A DNA stretch of 64,000 nt from an uncultured Clostridia bacterium (GTDB taxonomy: Bacteria > Bacillota > Clostridia > Christensenellales > CAMQZB01), in contig CAMQZB010000007.1 in the NCBI GenBank assembly GCA_947039455.1, positions 16,543 to 80,542 on the forward strand. The letters run 5' to 3'. A program made the position numbers and the translations under genes. Positions 51,877-61,700 of the stretch are shown here, one piece after another. Below the pieces are notes generated by a model, which was not told the DNA's origin, ran no database searches, and worked only from the letters and a program-made list of their open reading frames with translations. How positions within the stretch are numbered: the stretch's first letter is position 1; each line of letters starts with the position of its first letter.

Positions 51877-52113
51877 ATGCCCAAAGTGAAAGAGAATGAA
51901 ATAGCAAAAAAGAACACAGAATTCAACGCATTTTTGTGTTACAAAAGAAGATTGTATGATATTACAAATCGTGACATAGCAAAATATATCGGAGTGTCAG
52001 CTCCGTATGTTTATACAAGGTTGAAAAAACCAGAGCTATTTACAATTGACGATATCAGAAGAATGTCAAAACTATTGCACATTTCAAACGAAGAGTGGAC
52101 CCAGTTCATTTAG
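51877..52113 (+). CDS. Small HTH protein (Cro-like)
   Basis: 78 aa from ATG 51877, six bases behind AAGGAGG; the GTG at 51871 would overlap that site. Helix-turn-helix about residues 25-60 (NRDIAKYIGVSAPYVYTRLKK), with a short C-terminal helix. Divergent from the CI-like repressor; together they resemble a lysis/lysogeny-type switch controlling the integrase module. Confidence 0.78.
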   Translation: MPKVKENEIAKKNTEFNAFLCYKRRLYDITNRDIAKYIGVSAPYVYTRLKKPELFTIDDIRRMSKLLHISNEEWTQFI

Positions 52114-52267
52114 CCAGTTTGAAGCAGAAGTAATTTAACCCTAAAGAAACCAAATATAATTATTGCGAACATATTTAACTATTTCGAACTGAAATAATAA
52201 TTTTAAAAGATAGCAATACTAATATTGAAATATAAAAAAACAATTGAGAAATCGGATACATAAATTA

Positions 52268-52298
52268 CAAAAGCCAGAACGAAAGTTCTGGCTTTTAC
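52268..52298 (+). terminator. Rho-independent terminator
   Basis: An AAAAGCCAGAAC-GAAA-GTTCTGGCTTTT hairpin, 155 bp after the Cro-like gene. The surrounding 52114-52470 region has no visible gene. Confidence 0.8.
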
Positions 52299-52469
52299 CA
52301 TCCTATAAATTAAATCTATCCAACAAAAATTAACCCAAACTCATACCAATACTCAAACTCAACTCAAGCTCAAGCTTATACCCCAAACCCAAACAACAAT
52401 CGGCAATCAACATTATAACCAAACTGAATAACAGTCTAAAATTACAGTATAAAACAACTGTAAACACCA

Positions 52470-52580
52470 AAAAAAGCGACAGGTTTCCCTGCAAAAAAGC
52501 TTTTCAGCGTGGTACCACGTGGTTTTCCCTTATCCCATAAGGAAAAACCACCTATTTTTCCAAAATAGCGGTACCCACCC
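52470..52580. other. Hairpin-rich element upstream of agr
   Basis: Several strong inverted repeats sit in about 110 bp: CAGG-GAAA/TTTC-CCTG near 52482, AAAAGCTTTT near 52496, the palindrome CGTGGTACCACG near 52508, and a long stem TGGTTTTCCCTTAT/ATAAGGAAAAACCA (about 52520-52552). The GC content is above the surroundings. It may be a small structured RNA, a miniature inverted-repeat element, or a decayed T-box antiterminator. Confidence 0.4.
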
Positions 52581-52640
52581 TTATCCTGCTCAAAAAATAT
52601 TAGAACTATGTACGAGCAATATGTTGTAAAATAAAAAGTC

Positions 52641-52669
52641 TTTACAAAATAGTTAAAAATTGGTATAAT
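52641..52669 (+). promoter_or_regulatory. Promoter of agrAC
   Basis: TTTACA at 52641-52646, 17-bp spacer ending in TGG, TATAAT at 52664-52669, about 33 bp before agrA. About 200 bp upstream (52430-52455) the pentamer ACAGT occurs twice, 14 bp apart, with its reverse complement close by; LytTR sites are often such direct repeats. Confidence 0.65.
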
Positions 52670-52702
52670 ATTAGCAAATAATGTTACTAAAGAGGCGGGA
52701 AT

Positions 52703-53395
52703 ATGAGAATTGCAATAGTGGATGATGAAATTACATATATAAATAAAATTTCCGAACATGTAATGAACGAGTTTAAATCGGAAACCGTGATTTTGAATAA
52801 GTACCAGTCGGCAGAAGAGATGCTTACAAAATGTAAATACCTTGATTTGGATATTTTAATTACAGACATTGAAATGCTTGCGATTGATGGGTTTGAATTA
52901 GTAAGTATGTTTAAAAAAATATACGCTAATTTGGAAGTTGTTTTTATAACCAGTCATGATGAAATGGTTTATTCGTCATTTGAGCATCGACCATTTGCTT
53001 TTGTGCGAAAGACAAAAATAGATGAAGAGTTGCCAGAGGTTCTTGATAGCTTACACCTTGAGATTATAAATAAAAATGCAGAAATAATGTTTGATACGAG
53101 TCAAGGCCTTAGAAAACTTTCTATAAATGAAATATTGTATATAGAAGTTTATGGACATGAATTGATTTGCCATACACTAAATGATAAATTTACTATAAAA
53201 GGAACATTAGATAAGTTAGAAAAAATTCTAGAAGCTAGTGGTTTTGTCAGGTGTCATAGGTCTCATTTAGTAAACATTAAAAAGATATTCACTATCAATC
53301 GAATTGATGTTGTGTTAACAAATAAAGAATGTATTCCACTAAGCAAATATAGAATTGAAGATGTGAAAAGAAAATTCATAGCTTCATTGAGGTGA
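52703..53395 (+). CDS. agrA: LytTR response regulator (AgrA-like)
   Basis: 230 aa. CheY-like receiver (1-120) with acidic pocket VDDE (7-9) and phospho-acceptor Asp55 in ILITDIEM; then a LytTR DNA-binding domain (about 128-230: ILYIEVYGHELICHTL, SGFVRCHRSHLVNI, LSKYRIEDVKRKF). This is the AgrA layout: phosphorylated by the AgrC-like kinase, it should activate the agr promoter and target genes. Its stop overlaps the region of the kinase's start; a GAGG site inside the end of agrA serves agrC. Confidence 0.9.
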   Translation: MRIAIVDDEITYINKISEHVMNEFKSETVILNKYQSAEEMLTKCKYLDLDILITDIEMLAIDGFELVSMFKKIYANLEVVFITSHDEMVYSSFEHRPFAFVRKTKIDEELPEVLDSLHLEIINKNAEIMFDTSQGLRKLSINEILYIEVYGHELICHTLNDKFTIKGTLDKLEKILEASGFVRCHRSHLVNIKKIFTINRIDVVLTNKECIPLSKYRIEDVKRKFIASLR

Positions 53396-53397
53396 AA

Positions 53398-54711
53398 ATG
53401 GAAATAATAATCAATTTAATTGAAGCGAGCATCATTTGCTTTTTCATTAATATAATGTTAAAACCTAGATTTGGCAAAACATCAACAATAGCTGCAGCGA
53501 TAGGATATGTTGTGTTTTTTGCAAGTGGCGTGTATATTATTAATAAACTAGTTAAGTTTGAAACTTTTGCTAGTATTAGCTATTTTATTGTTGCGATACT
53601 TTATGTGATAATTTTCTTTCAAGGAAAAAGTTATAGGAAAATTTTCTTTGCGGTTATACCAATTTGTATAGTAATGTTATCAAGCATATTAACTGCTACG
53701 CTAATTCCGATGATACTAGATGTTGATATCGAAAGTATTATAAATATCAATCATGATATGAGATTAATATCTTTAATCTTTGCAAAATCACTTCAAATTA
53801 CATTTACTTTATTGGTATTGATAGTTTGCAAGAAATCAATATTAGATTTAACTCGATGGGAGTGGACTTGGTTTTCATTTTTGTTCATACTATCATATAT
53901 TATTGAAATTGTTGTATTTAAACTTAATTTAGAGCTAAATGGCGGAGTTGATTTGTTTATTGTATTAATTGTTACAATGTGTTTGGTGTTGATCAATGTT
54001 TTTGCTTTTATATTTTATTATAAATATTCGAAAAAGAAGTTCGAAATTGTAGAACTTGAATATAATGAAAAAAAACTGCAAGCTGAAATAGATTCAGCTG
54101 AAAGCGTAAGCGCTATTTATGTTGAATTGAGAAAAGCAAGACATAATTTGGTAGGGCAATTTTCCTTTTTAAATGAACTAATTGGACAAGAAATTTATGA
54201 AGAAGCTGAAAAATACTTAGCAGAATTGACAAATGAAATTCAAAACAAAATGAAAGAAAATGTTTACATATATACAGGCTCGTATATTATAGATTCTGCT
54301 CTGAATAACTATATAAGAAAGTGTAATGAAAAAAATATAGAATTTGTTTATGAAATAGGGTCAGTAAAATATGACGGAATAACTAACCATGATATTTCAA
54401 TATTACTGTATAACATTCTCAATAATGCGATTGAAGCCAGTTGCAAAATCAAAGAGCCTAAGATTTCGTTGCGAATTTCTAACTATAGAAATTATATTAA
54501 AATTTATTGTGAGAACTATTTTGATGGTGAAATAAAGACTTTAAACGGCAAAATTGTCACATTGAAAAACAACAAAAAATCCCACGGCTTTGGAATAATA
54601 ACAATTCGTGAACTAGTAAAGAAGTATAACGGAGTAGTGGAAATTACCCACGATAAAAAAGAATTTTCAGTCAATCTTATAATTCCATTAACTATTGGGG
54701 AAGATATTTAA
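53398..54711 (+). CDS. agrC: Quorum-sensing histidine kinase (AgrC-like)
   Basis: 437 aa from ATG 53398 (a GTG two codons earlier is less likely). Six or seven membrane helices in the first 210 residues form the peptide-sensing domain. A coiled region follows, then the dimerisation helix with the phosphorylated His249 (KARHNLVGQFSFL) and a GHKL ATPase domain (NNAIEAS N box, SHGFGIITIRELV G boxes). Belongs to the HPK10 class with AgrC, FsrC and ComD. Expected ligand: the cyclic peptide made by AgrB from the agrD product. Confidence 0.9.
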   Translation: MEIIINLIEASIICFFINIMLKPRFGKTSTIAAAIGYVVFFASGVYIINKLVKFETFASISYFIVAILYVIIFFQGKSYRKIFFAVIPICIVMLSSILTATLIPMILDVDIESIININHDMRLISLIFAKSLQITFTLLVLIVCKKSILDLTRWEWTWFSFLFILSYIIEIVVFKLNLELNGGVDLFIVLIVTMCLVLINVFAFIFYYKYSKKKFEIVELEYNEKKLQAEIDSAESVSAIYVELRKARHNLVGQFSFLNELIGQEIYEEAEKYLAELTNEIQNKMKENVYIYTGSYIIDSALNNYIRKCNEKNIEFVYEIGSVKYDGITNHDISILLYNILNNAIEASCKIKEPKISLRISNYRNYIKIYCENYFDGEIKTLNGKIVTLKNNKKSHGFGIITIRELVKKYNGVVEITHDKKEFSVNLIIPLTIGEDI

Positions 54712-54729
54712 CTACTGAGGAAAACCCTA

Positions 54730-54757
54730 TTGCAAAAAATTTAAAGTTTGCTATACT
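54730..54757 (+). promoter_or_regulatory. Possible separate promoter of agrBD
   Basis: TTGCAA at 54730-54735, 16-bp spacer, TATACT at 54752-54757, in the 69-bp gap before agrB. It would allow agrBD to be transcribed independently of agrAC. Confidence 0.5.
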
Positions 54758-54780
54758 TATTGTAAAAAACGGAGAAAGTA

Positions 54781-55350
54781 ATGATTTCAAAGTTGAGCAA
54801 TAAGATAGTGAACTTTTTCTTTTGTGATTCTGAGAATGAAGATGAAAAAGAAATATATAAATATGGTGTTCAAATAATATTATCCACAGCAGTAAATATT
54901 GTTATAGTTATGATTATAGGTTTTTTATTAAATATGTTGTTGGCATGTATTGTTTATCTAATGACATTGGCAATAATTAGATCATTCACTGGAGGTTATC
55001 ATGCAAATACATATTTCAAATGCAATTTAATATTAAGTGTAAATTTGATAGCAGTATTAATAATTAGCAATTTGCTTTTATCCTATCAAAATACACTGCT
55101 TATTTGGGGTAGTGTAATAAATGTTATTTTTCTTATTGTTGTAATAATTAAAGCCCCGCAAGATAGCGAAAATAAACAGCTTGATACAAGCGAAAAAAGA
55201 AAATTTAAATTATATTCAGTAATTGCAACTCTTGTGTTTATTGCAATATGGTTTGTTTTAGTACTGTTAAATACAATTTTATCAATAGTAATATCAATGA
55301 GCTTTGTATCAATAGCAATCTCATTAATATATAAACAAAGGAAGGTATAA
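54781..55350 (+). CDS. agrB: AgrB-type peptide processing protease
   Basis: 189-aa integral membrane cysteine protease that cuts and cyclises the AgrD precursor. The catalytic pair His74 (SFTGGYHA) and Cys81 (YFKC) has the same seven-residue spacing as His77/Cys84 of S. aureus AgrB. Four to six membrane helices follow. A GGAGAAAG site precedes the ATG, and agrD begins 5 bp after the stop. Confidence 0.92.
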   Translation: MISKLSNKIVNFFFCDSENEDEKEIYKYGVQIILSTAVNIVIVMIIGFLLNMLLACIVYLMTLAIIRSFTGGYHANTYFKCNLILSVNLIAVLIISNLLLSYQNTLLIWGSVINVIFLIVVIIKAPQDSENKQLDTSEKRKFKLYSVIATLVFIAIWFVLVLLNTILSIVISMSFVSIAISLIYKQRKV

Positions 55351-55355
55351 ATAAT

Positions 55356-55493
55356 ATGAACAAAAAAGTAACAAATGTAATGAAAAAAATGGTAAAATCA
55401 GTGGCTATGAATTCTGTTGAAACGGCTTCAATGTTTTGTTTTCATCAACCAAAAGCACCTAGTGCTTTGAAGAAAGAAAACAAAACAAAGTAG
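55356..55493 (+). CDS. agrD: AgrD-like autoinducer precursor with Ser at ring position
   Basis: 45 aa. Amphipathic, Lys/Met-rich N-terminal leader (residues 1-20), central ASMFCFH, and conserved C-terminal QPKAPSALKK motif. The Listeria AgrD segment ACFMFVYEPKSP aligns without gaps: its ring-forming Cys falls on Ser25 here, and the conserved Pro, Lys and Pro coincide. The expected signal would thus be a five-residue lactone, Ser25 to Phe29 (SMFCF), not a thiolactone; Cys28 is an internal alternative. Serine lactones are known from Staphylococcus intermedius. The gene is too short for most automatic callers, follows agrB by 5 bp, and is clearly part of the locus. Confidence 0.85.
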   Translation: MNKKVTNVMKKMVKSVAMNSVETASMFCFHQPKAPSALKKENKTK

Positions 55494-55651
55494 AATTTAT
55501 GCTTTAAAAGCAGGACAGTTACTAACGGATTAGAAAAATTTACTGAAGTGTTAGGGGGTCAGAAATAATTCTAATCTAATTTAAATTATATGTTGGAGTT
55601 GTGGCAGATGAATTTTGTCAAACAACTTCAATGTATTATTATTTCAAAGGG

Positions 55652-55684
55652 TACCGCAATATAGAAAAAGTGCGGACTTTTTTT
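55652..55684 (+). terminator. Terminator after agrD region
   Basis: A TACCGCA/TGCGGA stem with a run of seven T. The 290 bp between agrD and the giant gene otherwise hold this terminator, a promoter, and no convincing gene. Confidence 0.6.
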
Positions 55685-55730
55685 ATAAAGAATGTAATTC
55701 AATATGATCTCATAGTAATATGACGTTATA

Positions 55731-55760
55731 TTGACTAATTTATAGAATGAAAATTATTAT
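55731..55760 (+). promoter_or_regulatory. Promoter of giant RHS lipoprotein gene
   Basis: TTGACT at 55731-55736, 18-bp spacer, TATTAT at 55755-55760; an AAGGTGGGG ribosome site follows at 55770-55778. Confidence 0.55.
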
Positions 55761-55786
55761 TTTGGAAAAAAGGTGGGGATTTACTT

Positions 55787-58700
55787 ATGAAAAAGAAGAT
55801 AGTAGCGATATTATTGTGTTTTATTATGGCGTTAAATACTGTATTATTTACAGCATGTAAGGGTATTGACAATGTTTACGAGACGTTTAACGACATGACT
55901 AATATTGATATGTTAGTTGAAATGGGCGTAATAGACCATTACGATAAAACGCAAATAAATAAAGATATGGAGATAGGTGAGTACGTGGACATATTGTCTA
56001 GGTACTTTTTGACTACTCCTGTTTCGGATAACCCTGAAGAAGAAGTTTTAACTATGGATCTTGCTTATGAAATGTTTCTTGACATATTGAAATATGAAGA
56101 TGTACAAAATTTCGATAAAATTAGCAACGCTAATGTAGTGAAGAATGTGAGTGCGTCTGAACCTATGTCTACCTTCGACGTGAGTTTAAACGGAGATGAT
56201 TTTTCAAGTGAAATTATCAATGTGGGCGCATATGCTCCTATGTCAACATTCGAAACTAGTTCAAATGGCGAGACTTCTTCAAGTAAGGATTATATAACCA
56301 AAGGTATAGCTTACTATTTAGGTGATGACTACAAAATAAAAAGCGGAAATGCCTCGTTAAAGTATGTAAGTAATCTTTTAGCGTCTTTATCAAGTACACT
56401 TATCACTGATTCTGAAGAAGATTATGCCGATGAAATGAGTGAAGATATCGTACTTCGTGGAAGGGAAAATACCTTGTCAAATACTATTGTAAATGGTAAT
56501 TTATACATATCAACAGATAATGTACAAACAGTCACGCTTAAAAACGTTACGGTCTTAGGGGAAATTATTATCGTTGGAAATGAAATTAAATTGAAGATAG
56601 AGAATTCAAGTGTCAACAAAATTACAACCTCTAGCTATAGCGGTTCTGTGGTTGATATAGAATTGGTTGACTCATCAGTTGGAACAATAATTTCAAATAG
56701 CGATATCACAATAAATAATAAACTTAGTAGTATAAATATATATGTTTCTCAAAAAGACGATGCCAAGCAAGTGTTAAAAGGTGATTTTAATGAAGTGATA
56801 ATAATGTCAAATTCATGGACAAAGTTAGAAACGGGAAAAATTACTTCATTGGTTATATATGGAGAGGAAACGTCTTTTGTTTTAGAATCAGATACGAAAG
56901 TCAACGATTTATATATTAATTCCATGGCGAAAATTTATAATAGTGGTGAAATAACAAACGGACATATGTTGGTTGTTGGTGCATATTTTTCTAAGCTACC
57001 AAAAAATTTATTGGGTAAAGATGAAATTGTAAAAACCTATAGACCTGCAAGTGGTGGTGGGTCAAGTGGTGGCGGATCAAGTGGTGGCGGAAGCGTTACA
57101 CCTGACATTCCGAAAATAATATTAAATACAGAATACATGGTGGATAATATTCATTATAATGTTCTTGATGTAATTCCAGAACTTGTAGTAAATTTTGAAA
57201 GTAGATCTGCCATAAAAGAAATAAATGTGAAGGTGACTAATAATGAGAAAACCATTTATAATGAAAAATTCCCAAATGTCACAGAAAAAGTAACTATAGA
57301 AACGCTGCCATTTAAAGGCGGAACGAACATTCTTGAAATTAGTATTGAAAACATGAAGAATCAGGTACGTGAAAAAACTATAATAGTAGAAAGAGAACGA
57401 GATGTTCCAGTAATAAACCTTAATGATGAATTTAATCACAGCGCAATTGACTATAAAGAACTAGGACAAAATGCAGTACTTGAACTTTCGATTTCAAGTG
57501 TTTTGGCTATTGAAAATATTAATGTAAAATTGACAAACGGAAGTAAAGTGTTATTAAACAAAGACATTGCTGAAAAAACAAAGAGCATAGATATGCCAAG
57601 CACAATTTACGAAGTTGGAACAAATGATTTAACAATAACTGCAACAAATATAGAGGGTGATATTAGCACAAAAGTTATACAAATAACAAAAGATGTGGAC
57701 GTGCCTATAATTGATGTGAATGAAGCTTTTAGATATGAAATAGTTTATTTCACAGTAGACACAGAAGATACTGTTCTAAATATTTTGGTAAAAAGTTTTT
57801 CACCTATGGAAAAAGTCACGGTGAAAGTGCACGGAGCAAGTGGAGAAATTTATAATAAAGACTATAGCGGGAATGACATAGAAGTAAGTGATTTAATCTA
57901 TGAAGTAGGCGAAAATACGCTTACAATTATAGCAGAAAATAAAGACGGCGAGGTAGCTGAAAAATCTATAACAGTTATGCGTGAAAGAGAGGTTCAATTA
58001 CCAGTAATAAGCCTTAATGATGAATTTAATCACAGCACAATTGACTATAAGGAACTAGGACAAAATGCAGTACTTGAACTTTCGATTTCAAGTGTTTTGG
58101 CCATTGATAATATTAATGTAAAATTGACAAACGGTAACGAAACTTTATTGGAAGATAATTTTGACACAACAAATAAAAACATCACTTTACCATATACAAT
58201 ATACGAAGTCGGCACAAATTATTTAACAATTACTGCAACAAATATAGAGGGCGATACTAGCAAAAAAGTAATTCAAATAACGAAAACTGTTGATACTCCT
58301 AAAATTAATTTAAATGATGCATTCAGCCACGAAGTAATTCACTTTACTGTTGATAATGCTAACGCGGAATTAATTATTTCAGTAGACAGTTTTTCACCTA
58401 TGGAAAAAGTCACAGTGAAGTTGAACGAAACAAGCAAAGAATATTACGGTGAAAAATCTATAAGAATAAATGATTTAAAATATAAAGAAGGCGAAAACTC
58501 ACTTAAAATAACTGCTGAAAACGCTGACGGAGAGATATCTGAGAAGTCTATAACTATAATTCGAGGTGAAGATATACCTAAGATGACCTTTAACGAAGAA
58601 TTTAGACTTGACGATATCGTGTTTGAGGAATTGACTGCTGATGTGTTTGCTGTAAACGCCGAAAGCTATTCTTCAATTACTAGTATAGAAGTTATAATGA

Positions 58701-61700
58701 CGAATTCGGGAAATATTTTATTCAATGATATTTTCAAAAACAATGCTGTTGAAATCCCACTCTATGAATTAAATTGTCAAGGCGGTGTCAATGAACTTAA
58801 AGTTACAGTGACAAATGCGGAGAGCAAAACTTTCACTAAAACTATAAATATTACAAAAGTGTTTGATATACCTGTAATTAATGTAAATTCAAAATTCAAC
58901 TTTGAAGCTATTGAATACACTACACTTGGAAATAACCCAATATTGGAAATAGACATAGAGAGTATTTCAAATGTTGATACATTGCAAGTAACTGTCACTA
59001 ATGGTGGAAGCCAGCTATTTGGTGAAACTTTTACTGACGTAGAGAATGTAATTAGAATTAACAACCTTGTTTTTAAGGGTGGACTTAATAAACTTGAAAT
59101 TATGGCGACAAATGCCATAGGCGAAACTGTTGTAAAGACTATTATGGTTACAAGAGCCTTAGATTTTCCAATTATTAGTGTAAATTCAATATATAATACT
59201 TCAGAATTGAATGAAAAAATATTGTCAGCAGATGACTATCTGTCAATATCTGTAGAGAGTTTATCTAATATAGCGTCTATATCAGTAATTGTCATGAATA
59301 AAGGTAATGAAATATATAACAAAACGGTAGAAAGTGTAAGTAAAATCGATGTTAAAGATATAGTTTATGAAGTAGATACGAACATAGTTACGATTACAGC
59401 AACAAACAAGGCAGGCGAAAAAGACACTAGAACAATAAACGTAATAAAAGATAGCGTAGTTGTTCCGCCGAAAGCTCCTACATTGGAAATTAATAGCTCA
59501 AACGGAATTCAACTATCATGGAACTCGGTTGCAGTATCGGAAGCAACAGCAATGACTTATATGAGTACCAAACCGCAATTGAAAGTAGCTCCAAGTCAAA
59601 TGACATATTCAGTGTATAGAAGTGAGCGAAATGGTATCTATGAAGAGGTTAAAACTGATATACAGGGTAATACTTTTATTGATGTGACAGCAAATGCGTA
59701 TACAACGTATTCATATGTTGTTCGTTCAAGTTTTGAAGGAGTTCATTCAGATAATTCAAATGAAGCAAAATATGTTGCACCAGCAAAAGCTCCTATAGTG
59801 TTCAGTAAAATTGAAGGTAACGATCTAACGCTGAATTGGAATAAGTCAAACGGAGCTTCGAGTTATGAAGTATATCGTGAAAATTCCGACGGTACGTTAG
59901 AATTAATTGCTGGAAAATACTTAAAAACAAGTTATAGCGAGTATATTGGCAAAACAACAACATACAAAATAAAGGCATTGAATGCGGAAAATGAGGGTTC
60001 ATTCTCTTCAGAAATAGTTGTAGAATTTAACACAATTGTAGAAGATGAAGAATTCAAATTCACACCAAAGGCAGATAGCGACGGTGACGGACTAACCGAC
60101 GAGGAAGAATTAATTCTAGGTTCAGATGCTCTAAAATCCGACACGGACAACGACGGACTTACCGATTTTGAAGAACGTTATCACGGAACAAACCCACTAA
60201 AAGCCGACACTGATAGCGACGGAATCTTCGACGGCGCAGAAGTTTTAAACGGCACCGATCCATTAACAGCAAACGTTATTGGAGAAAAAGAAGTAGTTAA
60301 AAATGCTGTATCAAATTTAGCAACAGCAGCAGTAACGGTAAAAGGCGACGAAAACTTCGCCCTTGCAACAGTGCTAGCTCATGAGAATGACCATGAATAC
60401 TTTAACAACTTAGACGGAATAATTGGCGATCCAGTTACTTTCACTAGTGGCGGATACGAGTTTGAAGAAGCTGATATAACATTTACTTATACTGATGCGC
60501 AGCTAGATGAACAAAAGCTATCACCAGATAAATTAAGAATAGTTTACGTAAATGAAGAAACAAGCAAACTTGAAACACTACCAAGCGTAGTTGATACAGT
60601 TAACAAAACAGTAACCGCCAAAACAACCCATTTCAGCACATATTTGCTAGGCAAAGAAGACATACAAATGCAATTAGAAAATCATGAAATTGTATTTTTA
60701 ACAGAAAGACAGCATAGAAGATATTATACTGAAAAACAATATGGTGGAACATGTAGAGGTTATGATAAAGCAAAGCATACTAATGATGGTTACACAGAGT
60801 GTTTAACGCATAAAAAAATGTGTGCTGATTTAGAAATAAACAACGAAGAATGCAATTATGATGAGATACCATGTAATCATAGAGTGGAAGTAAAATGCCA
60901 AGCTCCATTAAATGTTTGTCCACATCTTTATTATAGTTTTACAACAGGAAGAGATGAAAATTATTTTGATTATACTAATATTGAGACTCAAGGTGTTGAG
61001 ATTAAGATCATTGAAAAATATATAGAAAAGGCAAAAAATAGTGAATTGAAGATTGGTATTATAGATAATTCGGAATCGAATAATATCGCTTGTAGCGCTA
61101 CTTCTAATCAAGAAGAATTGAAAGAAGCGCTAGAGACTATGAAAGGTGAGACTTTGCAGATCATAGCACTAAATAGTTTTTATGGTGCTCCTGATGCATT
61201 TTCACTTTCAGGAAAAAACAAAGTGTTAAACTATATTTGCATCTATGGTGGATCGGAACAGTTGAAAAGTAATGTTTTGAATTTGAAAAGAGTTCATGGC
61301 ATACAAATAAACATAATATCACTATACAGCGGAGAAGTAGACCCAAAAGCGGAAGTGTTAAAAGGCGTAGCTGACGCTGGAAATGGAGCATACTACGGAA
61401 TAAACTACGATGGTAATAAAGATGATATAGCCAAACAAATAGATTTAATCTACCAAAAACAAGCTAAAGTATGGACATTTGAAGAGTACATAAAAGACGA
61501 TCTACCATCAAGTAAAACAAGCCTTACTTTCAGTGATTTGTATGCAGGAGTAGAGGGTGAAGAAGTTGAGCAATGGATAACAACAGCAAGTACTAACTTG
61601 TTGACGGGAAACTATATCCACCAAGTAACGGATATCTCATATACACAAGATAGTCTACCGCTTAATTTCACAAGAACATATAACAGTATGAACCCAAATG

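Larger units (their letters stand above)
50124..52113. mobile_element. Remnant or minimal integrative element next to tRNA-Glu
   Basis: A compact module of tyrosine integrase, CI-like repressor and Cro-like regulator lies just downstream of tRNA-Glu and the Phd/Doc pair. No structural phage, replication or conjugation genes accompany it. I found no second copy of the tRNA 3' end within the window, so the borders are uncertain; the limits given cover only the recognisable module. Confidence 0.5.

Noticed and set aside
52500..52560. T-box upstream of agr
   Set aside because: CGTGGTACCACG followed by a terminator-like stem resembles the 3' part of a T-box, but there is no Stem I or specifier region, and the downstream genes do not concern amino acids.
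49227..52700. Second attachment-site copy of the tRNA-Glu 3' end
   Set aside because: I looked for a repeat of the T-arm/acceptor sequence downstream and found none in the window, so borders of an integrated element cannot be given.
52442..52759. Minus-strand frame of 105 aa over the agr promoter
   Set aside because: It crosses the hairpin cluster, the agr promoter and the start of agrA, has no ribosome site, and has an unlikely composition.
55560..55670. Short peptide gene between agrD and the RHS gene
   Set aside because: A frame of about 24 codons (starting near 55590) exists, but there is no convincing ribosome site, and it ends in the terminator stem.
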